Shown piece after piece: positions 26,651 through 36,398 of a DNA stretch of 64,000 nucleotides (the stretch's first letter is position 1; every line of letters begins with the position of its first letter). The notes beneath the pieces were generated by a model. It made no database searches, had not been told where the DNA came from, and worked only from the letters and a program-made list of their open reading frames with translations. The stretch is from contig NZ_JAFBEX010000009.1 of assembly GCF_016908975.1 (NCBI RefSeq), positions 186,001 to 250,000 on the forward strand. The letters are read 5' to 3'. A program made the position numbers and the translations under genes. The stretch is from Neobacillus cucumis (lineage in GTDB: Bacteria > Bacillota > Bacilli > Bacillales > Cytobacillaceae).

Positions 26651-27196
26651 TTATCGTATAAAATAACGGCCTAAAAGATTACCAACTAGGAAAACCAGGA
26701 TCAAGATCAAACTAACCGGTAAACTCGTGAATAGCAAAGGCCAGTCCATCTGTCCAGCTTCGACTAAAAAATAATATGTAACGAGGCAGTAAGGGATCAG
26801 GAGAAACATTGACGTTATGATGCCAGGGGTGTAGCCCCTGAACATAATGGTTTGAACAATATGCATGAATGCCTGCAGCACAAATAAATTAAGAATGGCT
26901 GTAAATAAAAGAAAACCCCCACCGTTAGATGAAAAATGGGCGGTCATCACTGCAGTGAATGAGATAATCAGTAAAATCCATGTAGCCGAAATAGCAAGTT
27001 GGGCAGCGGTCGAACCTAGTTTTTCTCTCATTCTTAACGTTAGTTCGACGAAGTTCGTTTTCGAATTTTTATCTTTGTGTGCAGCCATGGAAGATTCAAT
27101 GGTGATGATCTCTTCTAAGTCATGGAAAATAAAAATGATGGGAAACAACCAAATTAATAGGTTAAGATCCAAATATTGGTGGAGCGCCCCTAGCAT
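26651..27196 (-). CDS. HXXEE-domain integral membrane protein
   Basis: 181 residues with about five membrane helices. The family motif HDLEE is near residues 25-29 in the first loop (IIFIFHDLEEIITIE), and a further His lies in LQAFMHIVQTIMFRGYTPG. Function unknown; the conserved His/Glu in a membrane setting suggests a membrane enzyme. GGGGG precedes the ATG. It ends 23 nt before the alkyl sulfatase. Confidence 0.82.
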   Translation of the reverse strand: MLGALHQYLDLNLLIWLFPIIFIFHDLEEIITIESSMAAHKDKNSKTNFVELTLRMREKLGSTAAQLAISATWILLIISFTAVMTAHFSSNGGGFLLFTAILNLFVLQAFMHIVQTIMFRGYTPGIITSMFLLIPYCLVTYYFLVEAGQMDWPLLFTSLPVSLILILVFLVGNLLGRYFIR

Positions 27197-27333
27197 CTAT
27201 TGCTTACCCCCTTTTAGTTGGCAAGATTTCGCTTTTCCCCAAGACGACCGTCTGTTGTGGTTTGTTCATTTTATGGGACAGGATATAAAAATATGCCAAA
27301 GGTCACGCAAGAGATTTTTGAATACACAAAGCC

Positions 27334-29238
27334 TTAATTAACATCCTTGTGTGACTTAGCATCCAGGAGCTGTCCTCCAGCTAATTTTTGATAATGGGAC
27401 AGGGAAAGCAAAGGAAAAACATATTCATAACAATGATAATTGAGATAAAAGGATCCTGCCATTCCCCTTCCTTTTGGGTAGGTCCTCGTCCAATCCTTTT
27501 CCTTTTTATCCACTAAAAAAGCAACACCGTTTTCAATTTCAGGCGTAACTCCAGTTGCAGCCGAGATGAGTGTGTCAAGGGCCCAAGCGGTATGTGTGCG
27601 GGTACTTTCGCCCAACGGCACATAACAATTTTTGATATCACTTTTACAAGATTCTCCCCAACCCCCGTCAGGATTCTGAATGTTTCGCAACCAAGATAGT
27701 GCCTTTTGAATAGCTGGATGATTCGGGGAAACTCCAACTGCAACCAATCCCGTTACAGCCGCCCATGTGCCATAAATATACACGCCCCATCGCCCCACCC
27801 AGGAACCATCTGAATTTTGATGCCGCAACAGCCATCGAATTCCACTTTTCACCATGGGATGGTGAAGATCCAAATGGGTATAGTTTCCAAAGAACTCTAA
27901 GGTCCTTCCAGTTAAATCAACCGTCGACGGATCAATCAATAAATCTTTTCCACCCTCTATCGGTAACAAATTCAACAGTTTCTTATCCACATTCTTTTCG
28001 AATGCCGCCCAACCTCCATCCTTGTTTTGCATGGAAATGAGCCAGTTTACTCCACGATCCCACGCCTGCCGGCAATCGACTTGGTTTTTGGCCAAAGTAC
28101 GTATTGACCTCAGTGCAACGGTTGTATCGTCAATATCTGGGTGGATCGTGTTCATGTCCGCAAATCCCCAACCACCCGGTAACAGGTTCGGTTCATGAAT
28201 GACCCAATCCCCGTATTTGAGATGCTGACGGGCGAGAATGTAATCATTTGCCTTTTGTACAGTGTTGGATGTATATGGAACTCCGGATTCTTGCAGAGCA
28301 TAATTGATTAAAGTCGTATTCCAGACCGATGCCGTCGTGTACTGGCAGTGAAGTTCTCCATCAATCCGGCAGGTCATCGCTTTTAATCCTTGTACGGCAC
28401 GAGTAATCACCGGATGGGTGGTTGGATACCCCCTCGCCAGTAAGGCATAAATCATGAGAGATGTCGTGCTGAAATAATTTAAATAGGTGCCGTCTGGTTC
28501 GATTCGGTCCAGCATATATTTTTCAGCACGATATAATGACAATTCGCGAAGATTTACATGGGATTTCAGACCCTTAATCCCCTGTTTAATCCATTTGGTC
28601 ACCGAGCGGGCCTCTTCTGCTTGAACCTCTGTAAAAAAACGAACAGCTTTTTTTTGAAACAAATCGGATAGATTGGGCGATCGGGGCGTTCTCTTACGAA
28701 AATTCGTATTGGCGAGAATCAAAAAAGGGATAATGTTCGCTCTTCCGTACACGGAAAGGTCAAAAAGGTTGATGGGAAAGGAGTCTGGTAAAAGCATCAC
28801 TTCAATATTAATGGGGAAGTGCGGCCACGCACATTGTCCTGTTATGGCCAACATGATTTTCAAAAACATATGGACTTCAGCGGCCCCTCCATTGGCCATA
28901 ATAAACCGTCTGGCTGTCTGGATTTCCGGGTCTTTTCGATTCCGGTAGCCAGAATAAAGAAGGGCATAATAAGCTTCCACAGTGGATGTCAGATTTCCTT
29001 TTTCCTCGTCATGAAACAGCTTCCATGATCCATCTTCCTGCTGTTTTCCTGCAATCCGCTTCACCAATTCTTTTATGAACTCCTCATCATTTATCTCCAA
29101 TGTCCGTAATAAGATGATCATACTACAGTCCATTGCGATCCCGGTTTCGAAAGGATAATGCCAGGCCCCGTCCTCTGATTGGTCCTGGACTAACTGATTA
29201 GCGATTCTGTTCATTTCCTGATATACCCGATGCCTCAT
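27334..29238 (-). CDS. sqhC: Squalene-hopene cyclase family (sporulenol synthase-like)
   Basis: 634 residues from the ATG at 29238 (GGAGG, 9-nt spacing). A longer frame to 29448 adds about 70 residues unlike the family and crosses the divergent gene start. Class II cyclase acid motif DIDD at residues 368-371, in HPDIDDTTVALR. QW-type repeats are seen, for example QQEDGSWKL, QNKDGGWAAF, QNSDGSWVG and QNPDGGWGES. Cyclises squalene or a C35 polyprene; the B. subtilis homologue makes sporulenol in spores. Peripheral membrane protein. Divergent from the DUF2515 gene at 29352. Confidence 0.92.
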   Translation of the reverse strand: MRHRVYQEMNRIANQLVQDQSEDGAWHYPFETGIAMDCSMIILLRTLEINDEEFIKELVKRIAGKQQEDGSWKLFHDEEKGNLTSTVEAYYALLYSGYRNRKDPEIQTARRFIMANGGAAEVHMFLKIMLAITGQCAWPHFPINIEVMLLPDSFPINLFDLSVYGRANIIPFLILANTNFRKRTPRSPNLSDLFQKKAVRFFTEVQAEEARSVTKWIKQGIKGLKSHVNLRELSLYRAEKYMLDRIEPDGTYLNYFSTTSLMIYALLARGYPTTHPVITRAVQGLKAMTCRIDGELHCQYTTASVWNTTLINYALQESGVPYTSNTVQKANDYILARQHLKYGDWVIHEPNLLPGGWGFADMNTIHPDIDDTTVALRSIRTLAKNQVDCRQAWDRGVNWLISMQNKDGGWAAFEKNVDKKLLNLLPIEGGKDLLIDPSTVDLTGRTLEFFGNYTHLDLHHPMVKSGIRWLLRHQNSDGSWVGRWGVYIYGTWAAVTGLVAVGVSPNHPAIQKALSWLRNIQNPDGGWGESCKSDIKNCYVPLGESTRTHTAWALDTLISAATGVTPEIENGVAFLVDKKEKDWTRTYPKGRGMAGSFYLNYHCYEYVFPLLSLSHYQKLAGGQLLDAKSHKDVN

Positions 29239-29351
29239 ATGCCCCGTCCTCCCCCCTATATTCATCTTTGTATTCATATTCCGAGAGAAATATGAATATG
29301 CATTCCATGGATGGGGATGACCGAGGCACAAGTAATGTCTTTTGATAAAGG

Positions 29352-30494
29352 ATGATGCCGTTTTTGCTGGACTCTTTCTCAGATGTAAAAAAAGAATTAA
29401 AAAATAAGTTGAAAAAGAAATCTTCCGGCCTTCTTCCCTGTTTATCAAAAAATGATAAACACTGTATTCACTATATAAGAGAACAGACGAGGCAACTTAA
29501 CCAAAACAATGTAACAAGGACGCAAGCTTATTTTCAGTTTTACCTCCAGCACCCTGAAATCCATTGGGCCCTTCTCGGACATATGGTATCGCGAAACGTA
29601 GGATGGAACATGACGGATTTAAAAGGGGAATTGCTGACAAAACTTCTGCCTGAAAGAGATCAGAAAGCTTTTTTTTCCTTTTTGGAACACGGCAGTTGGT
29701 TGATTTTTCAAGATGTGTATCCTCAATTTTTGGTTTATGACCTGAGTGTGAGGAGTAACGAAGAAATGTTCCACCTTTTACCTTTTTTTCACACTTCAAC
29801 CTTCATGGAAACGATATGGCGTTATTTTTGGCACAGTAGGGATAGCTACACATTGGGGATTGCGACGGTGATAAATGAACAAAGCTATTTGGAAAAAAGA
29901 TTGATTCAAAATAATCATTTCAAAAAAACCGTAACAGGTACGGTCAGCTTTAAAATGTATGATTTTTTGCGCCTCAATAACATTCTTTTCCCCTATTGTG
30001 CAGGGGAAAAAGAGGAGAAAACTTCACTTACAGGCGCCACCTCACGGTATTTCACTTCGCTCCAAGAAAGAATTTTATTTGGAAAAAAACTCTATTCCCT
30101 TCTTTTTCAGCGTGAAAATATTCTGACGGGGGTCTTGAAATGGGCGCATGAACACCCTCACACGGGCTCACGGAAAGATTATTGGCCCGATTTGTTTAAT
30201 GATGTAAATGAATCTTTTCCCCGATCCCTTTATAAGCGACGGGTCAAGAATTGCGTGTTGAGAAAGGGTGCACTAAGGCTGTACAGCCCTCCTTTAAAAT
30301 ACGCCTGGCCAAATAATACCCATCATGAAGATGCGAAGAACGGAGATTGGTTTGAGGATTGGCGTGTTCTGGAATATATTCATGAAGAAGTCAGTTTGAA
30401 TGGAGAAATTTTAGCTAATTATTGCAAAACCCTTGAAACAATTGAACTTGCGGTTATGGCGAAGGAAGCCCTACTGTTACGAGAAGAGGAATAA
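29352..30494 (+). CDS. DUF2515 family protein (YppC-like)
   Basis: 380 residues, soluble and rich in aromatic and basic residues. I match it to DUF2515 by its opening (LPCLSKNDKHCIHYIREQTR), the central RNVGWNMTDLKG and the segment RYFTSLQERILFGKKLY. Function unknown; known only from spore-forming Bacillaceae as far as I recall. The start is ATGATG at 29352/29355 with only a weak AAGG nearby. It is divergent from the hopene/sporulenol cyclase across about 113 bp, so they may share a sporulation-linked promoter region. Confidence 0.72.
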   Translation: MMPFLLDSFSDVKKELKNKLKKKSSGLLPCLSKNDKHCIHYIREQTRQLNQNNVTRTQAYFQFYLQHPEIHWALLGHMVSRNVGWNMTDLKGELLTKLLPERDQKAFFSFLEHGSWLIFQDVYPQFLVYDLSVRSNEEMFHLLPFFHTSTFMETIWRYFWHSRDSYTLGIATVINEQSYLEKRLIQNNHFKKTVTGTVSFKMYDFLRLNNILFPYCAGEKEEKTSLTGATSRYFTSLQERILFGKKLYSLLFQRENILTGVLKWAHEHPHTGSRKDYWPDLFNDVNESFPRSLYKRRVKNCVLRKGALRLYSPPLKYAWPNNTHHEDAKNGDWFEDWRVLEYIHEEVSLNGEILANYCKTLETIELAVMAKEALLLREEE

Positions 30495-30674
30495 TCATTA
30501 ACGAGCGGTGGTTCTGATATTGTTCAAATAATGACCGTGTAATGTGGAATGATGAATGGAAAAAATCGACATAAAAAATCCATTTAACATCCAATATAAG
30601 TTTTGTTGCCACTCTGGTTTGTCCCTTTGTAATTAGGAAAACAGGTACAAATTCGCCCTTCAATCTTCTACAAC

Positions 30675-30712
30675 AACAGTCCCCCAACATTTCGGTTGGG
30701 GGACTGTTACTT
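30675..30712. terminator. Convergent-gene terminator
   Basis: AACAGTCCCCCAAC (30675-30688) pairs perfectly with GTTGGGGGACTGTT (30695-30708), with ACTTTTC after it. It separates the DUF2515 gene from the convergent FtsH-like gene. The rest of 30495-30731 shows no ORF. Confidence 0.88.
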
Positions 30713-30731
30713 TTCTTGATGGGGTAAAGGC

Positions 30732-32465
30732 TCAGGAATCCAATTCTGCTTGATCTACCATTTCTTTCGCCGATGCTACTTCTGAAAGGGAAGAGAACAT
30801 CTCCCTTTGGATGACTGCATCCTGAGCTATTGGCCGTTTCTCCCCATAGAGTTCTACATAGATTGCCTCTATTTCCTCACCTGTCAGGTCTCCCCGCTTC
30901 AGCAGCTCCATTGCAATCGCGTGGACAAATTCACTATGGTTCGTTACCAGCTTCTTAACTTTGTTCATTTCATTGTTTAATAGTTCGTTGATTTTGGGAC
31001 GAAGTGCTTTTAGTCCTTCCTCATGTGAACCAACGGCAAGCCAGCTGAACAATTCTTCTCCCATCCCGACAGCCCCAAGATAGGCGCCGGCAAGCTGTGT
31101 GGCCTGTGTTAGGTCGGAGGTTACTCCGTTTAGTTTCTTCCCAAGAAACTCCTCTTCTACCGCACGTGCGGCAAGACAAACCTGAATCTCAGCCAACATC
31201 TCACTATCACTTCGGTTATACCGCTCATGAGTCGGCTTGGTGGCAGCAAGTCCAAGGGCGTCTCCCCTGCGGATGATTGTTACTTTCCAAAGCCTTTCGT
31301 GCGGCTTCAAAAGGAACTGAGCCACCGCATGTCCCGCCTCGTGGTACGCCACGTTCCGCTTTTCATCCTCGCTCATGGAACGAAGCGGCTGTTTGAGTCC
31401 CCATTCATAGGTTTCCATCGCAGCCCGGAAATCCTCGTAATTTGTAACGGATGCCCCCCGTTGATGAGCAATGACAATGGATTCATTCACAATGTGTTTG
31501 ATCTGTGCAGGACTGTAGCCAATAGTATCGAGCGCCACACGTTCGGGAGTCAGCTCCGGGTCACGTGTTACTTTTTCAAGATAATACTGGAATATGTCAA
31601 CACGGCCATCATAATCTGGAGCATCGACCCAGAGTTTCCGGTCAAAGCGTCCCGGCCTTAGCAAAGCTGGATCCAATACATCCGGCAGGTTGGTCGCACC
31701 GATGGTCAGAACGGCCAATCGTTCTGCCTTCTTTTTCCGCAGCCCAACAGAGCGGAGAAACTTAGCAAACCAATTGTTGTCCATGTTCGGTGGGTCCATT
31801 TGCAAGAGGAGCTCATTAAGCAGACCGGAACCGCCCATGCCCATTAATCCCCCCAATCCACCTCCAGCGCTACCTCCCCCGCGGCTCATCCCGATTGCGT
31901 CAATTTCATCAATAAAGATGATGCAGGCACCGTAAACCTTTGCTAGTTTTCGGGCCTTCTTATAAAGTCCCATTACCTTAAGATTGCCGACACCGAAAAA
32001 CATATTTTGAAAGCTTGGTGCAGAGGCATAAGCAAATGGAACCTGTGCTTCGTTCGCAACTACCTGCGCAAGGTAGGATTTTCCTGTCCCTGGTGGTCCA
32101 CAGAGCAATAAGCCGCGAATGGCCTCGCCCCCCATTTCCTTAAATTCTTTAACACCTTTTAATAGGGTAACGATTCGCTTAGCATTATCGACAATTTCAG
32201 GGTTCCCCCGGTAATCCTCCCAAGTCGCACCCGTTTCACCGGGCAATATCCAGTAGGTTCGTCCCCTTGCGAGAAACCAGAATAGGGCAACAAACTGAAT
32301 AATCATGGCAAAAATACCTAAAAACAGCTGCAGGGCAATATTCAAAATGGTGCTCGCAACACCCGATACTTGCTGTCCGCCTGTCAGCAATACAATACCA
32401 ATAATGGCAATAGCTGCGACCCAGAGGATTACTTTACGCCATTTGATCCACCGATATCTCCTCAT
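30732..32465 (-). CDS. FtsH-like membrane AAA+ metalloprotease (second FtsH type)
   Basis: 577 residues. Two membrane segments (about 11-30 and 38-66) with almost no external domain between them. AAA+ module: Walker A GPPGTGKS (123-130), Walker B IIFIDEIDAI, second-region ATNLPDVLDPALLRPGRFD. Zinc protease HEAGH with the third ligand in VTSDLTQAT. All catalytic pieces are present, so proteolysis is likely. A Gly-rich loop (GGGSAGGGLGGLMGMGGSG) follows Walker B. The missing extracytoplasmic domain and short length mark it as a paralogue of the housekeeping FtsH; targets unknown. Single-gene unit. Confidence 0.85.
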   Translation of the reverse strand: MRRYRWIKWRKVILWVAAIAIIGIVLLTGGQQVSGVASTILNIALQLFLGIFAMIIQFVALFWFLARGRTYWILPGETGATWEDYRGNPEIVDNAKRIVTLLKGVKEFKEMGGEAIRGLLLCGPPGTGKSYLAQVVANEAQVPFAYASAPSFQNMFFGVGNLKVMGLYKKARKLAKVYGACIIFIDEIDAIGMSRGGGSAGGGLGGLMGMGGSGLLNELLLQMDPPNMDNNWFAKFLRSVGLRKKKAERLAVLTIGATNLPDVLDPALLRPGRFDRKLWVDAPDYDGRVDIFQYYLEKVTRDPELTPERVALDTIGYSPAQIKHIVNESIVIAHQRGASVTNYEDFRAAMETYEWGLKQPLRSMSEDEKRNVAYHEAGHAVAQFLLKPHERLWKVTIIRRGDALGLAATKPTHERYNRSDSEMLAEIQVCLAARAVEEEFLGKKLNGVTSDLTQATQLAGAYLGAVGMGEELFSWLAVGSHEEGLKALRPKINELLNNEMNKVKKLVTNHSEFVHAIAMELLKRGDLTGEEIEAIYVELYGEKRPIAQDAVIQREMFSSLSEVASAKEMVDQAELDS

Positions 32466-32643
32466 GGTCCCACTTCCTTTATAAATTTACTTATTCTATG
32501 AAAAATAAGCCTATCTATATCTTAAATAAGTTTGTAGAGGCTGTACAACTGAAATGATTACCAACATCCAATTATTTTTCATTAATAGTATTAGTTCTAT
32601 ATTTATCTATCCTATTATCTGTGGGATCATTATTTTTAGTATA

Positions 32644-33081
32644 TTAAAATGGTAATTCGTTATCTAACATAATAGAAGTATAGTTTTTTGATTTCGTTAT
32701 ATTTTGCTTATCCTCTTCCATTTCCTCTTTCGTAATACCAAAGGGAAACCCGTTTTCGGTATACCCTGCCACAAAATAGAACATATTATCCCATTCATCT
32801 TTTACCTGCTCTTTTTCTTGCTTCCTTTTTTCCTTCTGCTTATGTCTGCTCTCAAGTGTTCTCTTCACCTGATCCTTGTATGATTGTTCAAATTTATAAC
32901 CCAGCATTTCAAGCTCGGTAATCGCACAAACCAGATCTACTCCAAACCACTTACTGTAACATTTGGCTAGATTGTTTCTATCATATTGTTCAATCCACTT
33001 TTTCGCGTTTTGAAGCCGATTTTTTTGATTATATCGTTTTCTTTTCGGCGTATTTTTTGAATTATGCTTCTGTTTTGCCAT
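32644..33081 (-). CDS. Hypothetical basic protein
   Basis: 145 residues, strongly basic N-terminus (KQKHNSKNTPKRKRYNQKNR). The middle reads WFGVDLVCAITELEMLGYKF, followed by a Lys/Glu-rich helix and a C-terminal MFYFVAGYTENGFPFGITKE. Not recognised. ATG at 33081 follows GAGGA; a GTG 12 nt earlier is less likely. The adjacent gene at 33120 ends 38 nt upstream of it, so the two form a pair. Confidence 0.65.
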   Translation of the reverse strand: MAKQKHNSKNTPKRKRYNQKNRLQNAKKWIEQYDRNNLAKCYSKWFGVDLVCAITELEMLGYKFEQSYKDQVKRTLESRHKQKEKRKQEKEQVKDEWDNMFYFVAGYTENGFPFGITKEEMEEDKQNITKSKNYTSIMLDNELPF

Positions 33082-33119
33082 TTGATTCCTCACTGTATAT
33101 CGAATTGTGTTCTGTTAAG

Positions 33120-33455
33120 TCATGAATTAAAATTATCTCCATCGAAATCATTCAGCCAAATGGCATATTTCTCTTTATCCTTTTCTTCCAATAGATTCAA
33201 TTCTTTTTTTGCCTGAAAAATTAGGAAATTATCATCCCAACCGTTTAAGTTAAACATGGACCAAATCTTTTGGTTTTTCTTGTGAAACTCATGGATATTT
33301 TCGGTGAGTTCATAATATGGCAGACTGCCCTTCTTCCAATCCAAAAAGTCCTTATATAACGTTTCTAGTAAGTCTTCGGTTAGTTTTTGATGATATTGCT
33401 CGACAATATCTCTGTCTCTCTTTCGCTCTTCTTTAGATTTTTTGCTTTTTCCCAT
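33120..33455 (-). CDS. Hypothetical protein
   Basis: 111 residues, charged, Trp-rich (WSMFNLNGWDDNF, AIWLNDFDGDNF). N-terminus is MGKSKKSKEERKRDRD. No domain recognised. AAGGA stands ahead of the ATG. Pairs with the next gene downstream (33081). A coiled-coil reading frame overlaps its start from upstream (see gap 33456-33942). Confidence 0.6.
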   Translation of the reverse strand: MGKSKKSKEERKRDRDIVEQYHQKLTEDLLETLYKDFLDWKKGSLPYYELTENIHEFHKKNQKIWSMFNLNGWDDNFLIFQAKKELNLLEEKDKEKYAIWLNDFDGDNFNS

Positions 33456-33942
33456 TTTGATTCATCCTTCTTTTCTAAATTTAGAAGATTGGGCCACATT
33501 ACTTTTTTTTCCAACTCATCTATTCGTTTTTCTAATTCTTTTAATATTTCTTGATAGTTTCTCGATTATTTGTAAATATCTCAATAAATATAATAATAAT
33601 AAAGTTTGGTTTAGTAAAATACGTGTACAAGACTTACACACGCACCGTCCCTGCATAAATACCTTTAAATTACAAAGCCGATAAAATTAGAGATATATCA
33701 GGAAGAAGTTTAAATCTATTATATTAACGGGTGGAATGTGGTTTGTATTTGTTATATAGGAAGATTGTAAACAGATTTACCCATATTATTTAACTACATT
33801 ATTTTCCCGATGCTATGGCTCCATTATAAATCCCCTAATTGCATACATAATTTCTTTAACGGTTACCATAATACTTATAATTTTTACAAATTTGCTCTAC
33901 GTTAACCTAAATAAGTACCTTTTTAAGAGTAGGGGAATTAAT
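33456..33942. other. Gap with an overlapping coiled-coil frame
   Basis: On the minus strand an open frame from about 33568 reads NYQEILKELEKRIDELEKKV and runs into the start of the 33120-33455 gene in another frame, but it has no start codon. It may be the tail of a lost gene. The rest is A/T-rich with no ORF on either strand. Confidence 0.35.
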
Positions 33943-34503
33943 ATGCCAGTATTGATAAGTAAAGATGAACTCAAAAATTCTATGGAATACTTTGAAAAAA
34001 TTCATCAAGTACAAAGGGACTATTTAAATTATTGGAAAGAGCATACATTATGGCATAAAGACTTTTGGGTCGCGTTAGCATTAACTATTCTTCCTTGGTT
34101 GATATGGGTTTTAATTCGGAAACGTGGTTGTGAGGCAAGATTACTTTTAGCTGGAGGGTTTGGCTTAATTATTGCCACTTGGTTCGATTTTTTAGGAATT
34201 GTTTTTGGTCTCTGGCATTATTCAGGGAGATTATTACCTACCATCCCAACCTTTTTCCCCTGGGATTATTCTTTAATTCCAGTATCTCTTATGGTCAGCC
34301 TCCAATTCAAACCTCATATAAATCGCTTTTTAAAAGCAATTATTTTTTCTGCACTAACTGCTTTTATAGGTGAACCATTTTTTATGTGGCTAGGATATTA
34401 CACTGAAATAAAATGGAGTGTTCTTTATTCATTCCCAATATATATTGTTATCTATTTAATTACAGATAGAATTAGTAGAGCTAAATCATTTGATGCTTTA
34501 TAA
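33943..34503 (+). CDS. CBO0543-family membrane protein
   Basis: 186 residues. After a soluble N-terminal helix (LKNSMEYFEKIHQVQRDYLN) come about five membrane spans. Family landmarks: HKDFWVALALTILPWLIW, GLWHYSGRLLPTIPTFFPWD with the conserved PWDYSLIPV, and C-terminal EPFFMWLGYY. Function unknown. The ATG at 33943 has AGGGGA 6 nt upstream; a longer frame from 33892 lacks one. Isolated gene. Confidence 0.8.
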   Translation: MPVLISKDELKNSMEYFEKIHQVQRDYLNYWKEHTLWHKDFWVALALTILPWLIWVLIRKRGCEARLLLAGGFGLIIATWFDFLGIVFGLWHYSGRLLPTIPTFFPWDYSLIPVSLMVSLQFKPHINRFLKAIIFSALTAFIGEPFFMWLGYYTEIKWSVLYSFPIYIVIYLITDRISRAKSFDAL

Positions 34504-34577
34504 TTAGTCAATACTTAATATTTGTGAATGAATTCACCTATACTAACGGGGGCGTTAGCCTCCACAAACGGCGCGTT

Positions 34578-34904
34578 TCAATAAAAACACGCCTTTTTAT
34601 ATGGTTTAAACACAATTGGATAGTCGTCCCCTAATTCTTCTCTAACTTTTGCAGTAAGTATTTCTCCCCAGACATTATGATTTTTTACACGTTGATAAAA
34701 AGCTGTATCCTTCAAACAATCGCCATTTAAATCGACAACTTTTTCAAATGCTGAAACCCATCTTATTAGCTCTTTCTTTAAACCTTCAGATAACGAAAAA
34801 TCATCAAGGTCAAAATTCCAGCTACATTTAGTACACCAAATAGGATCTGCAGAAAAATCAGCCTCAATTTTAAAATTATCGTGTTTACACTTTTCCCATG
34901 ACAT
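34578..34904 (-). CDS. Hypothetical protein with zinc-knuckle-like N-terminus
   Basis: 108 residues. CKHDNF ... WCTKC near the N-terminus (Cys6, His8, Cys24, Cys27) could bind zinc. The rest is helical (LKKELIRWVSAFEKVVD, then GDDYPIVFKPYKK). Not recognised. AAGGTGG is 10 nt ahead of the ATG. Downstream of the hairpin terminator at 35002-35047, so independent of the next operon. Confidence 0.6.
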   Translation of the reverse strand: MSWEKCKHDNFKIEADFSADPIWCTKCSWNFDLDDFSLSEGLKKELIRWVSAFEKVVDLNGDCLKDTAFYQRVKNHNVWGEILTAKVREELGDDYPIVFKPYKKACFY

Positions 34905-35001
34905 TGTTGAGTGCCCACCTTGTGTATTATAGATTTTAGAAAATTATATCATGAGATATACTGCCGTTAATCCCCAACCTTGTTAAATAGAAATGAAAAT
35001 A

Positions 35002-35047
35002 AGCCAAAACTATGCAACTCTGTATAAAAAGTTGCATAATTTCGGCT
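35002..35047 (-). terminator. Terminator of the DUF2975/HTH/membrane-protein operon
   Basis: AGCCAAAACTATGCAACT (35002-35019) pairs with the complementary stretch at 35030-35047 (two G-T wobbles). It is followed by TATTTTC on the minus strand. Related AACTTGCAT hairpins or fragments lie at 37287-37333 and 45527-45555. Confidence 0.8.
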
Positions 35048-35102
35048 ATAACGATTTTATTCGTTATAAAAGATGAGCTTTTTGTTATATTAACAGAGCT
35101 TT

Positions 35103-36350
35103 TTAATTAAAAATGATAGGAAAAGTAAATGTAACGAAAGCTGCCCAAATTCCGTAGACCGGCAAATACTTTGTAACCGCATCTTGGATCGTTGAAGGTC
35201 CGGATTTGTTTTGTAGAAAACGCATATAGGAGAGCATAATCCAAATGAGATTTGCCCAAATAAGTATGTTTACTCCTAAAACAGCTAGTCTATTAGGCGT
35301 AATCCCATAAGAAGAAAGTCTGAACACGATGGCTGACAAAGCCACACTGTCAATGATAAGCGCAAGAACAATTAAGGCAAAATTGATATAATCTGAAATA
35401 TTCTTTTTCTCGTCAGAGTCGCTTTCGGTAATGGAAAATATGGTAACGGCCAATACACCAAGAAGGATTCCGTTAAAGGCTATCAGAAAATTGCGGTCTA
35501 AGAATGGATTTTTTCCAACCCATATAACCGTTATAAGATAGACCAACAATGTGACCAGAACAAGTGGACTAAAAATTTTAGCTATATAGGGTGTAATATT
35601 CTTAGCAAGTTTAAGATTCATTGATACCAGGTATGCAGCCACAATAGCAAGAGCGGCAGCACCAAATAAAACGACATTACTAAAATAGAAGTCTTCTATA
35701 TTCAAGCCAATAAAGCGAAATAACTGCATGGTTAATGCTGCTAACACCATTCCGCTAACGGCCATGCTGGCGTAGAGAATACAATATTCTAAATTAAATT
35801 TAATATAGGCTAATCTTGTGCTGCCTTTTGAGTATTCATTTCCTGTAAATGCAAGCCCTAGCAATACCCATAAGAATATGGGAAGGTGTAAATAAACAAG
35901 GATAGTACTGTCTTTATAATTTAATGGTAGCCTATTAAGATAGAATCCGGAAATTAGGAACAACGCTCCAAGGGAATAAATAACCCTTTTTTTCGGAGTA
36001 TTTTTGTAAAGAAAATAGGCAGCAATAAAGGGAATGATCCCAAAAGCCAGGTTAATGGGAGCAATAGCTTTCTGTTCGACAAAATGGAAAATGATCCTGG
36101 TGCTTATCCCTGCCAGAATGGCTAAAATGCCCATGAATAGGAAACTTTTTTGAAGGAAAGGAGATTTTTCTGTATTTACCTTCTCCTTGAAATGCAATCT
36201 TTCATACCAAACGCCAAGAACTTGAGAATCAGGATTTTCTTCCCATGCGTGTAAGAATGACTTTTTAAAAGCTTTCGGGTCTTTTCTATACATTCTCTCC
36301 AGCTCATGAGGGTTAGCAATATGTTCAATAATCAAATTATTACTGTCCAT
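35103..36350 (-). CDS. Polytopic membrane protein of unknown function
   Basis: 415 residues. A soluble N-terminal segment (MDSNNLIIEHIANPHELERM ... VWYERLHFKEK) is followed by about twelve membrane helices. It may belong to the DUF4153-type group, but I am not sure. GAGGAGG 7 nt before the ATG at 36350 fixes the start. Last gene of an operon with the HTH regulator and DUF2975 protein, whose pairing is common in Firmicutes. The regulator presumably controls these membrane proteins. Confidence 0.7.
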   Translation of the reverse strand: MDSNNLIIEHIANPHELERMYRKDPKAFKKSFLHAWEENPDSQVLGVWYERLHFKEKVNTEKSPFLQKSFLFMGILAILAGISTRIIFHFVEQKAIAPINLAFGIIPFIAAYFLYKNTPKKRVIYSLGALFLISGFYLNRLPLNYKDSTILVYLHLPIFLWVLLGLAFTGNEYSKGSTRLAYIKFNLEYCILYASMAVSGMVLAALTMQLFRFIGLNIEDFYFSNVVLFGAAALAIVAAYLVSMNLKLAKNITPYIAKIFSPLVLVTLLVYLITVIWVGKNPFLDRNFLIAFNGILLGVLAVTIFSITESDSDEKKNISDYINFALIVLALIIDSVALSAIVFRLSSYGITPNRLAVLGVNILIWANLIWIMLSYMRFLQNKSGPSTIQDAVTKYLPVYGIWAAFVTFTFPIIFN

Positions 36351-36398
36351 AGTTATACCTCCTCTAATCATTGTAATATTAAGGTTTCTCCACAATGT

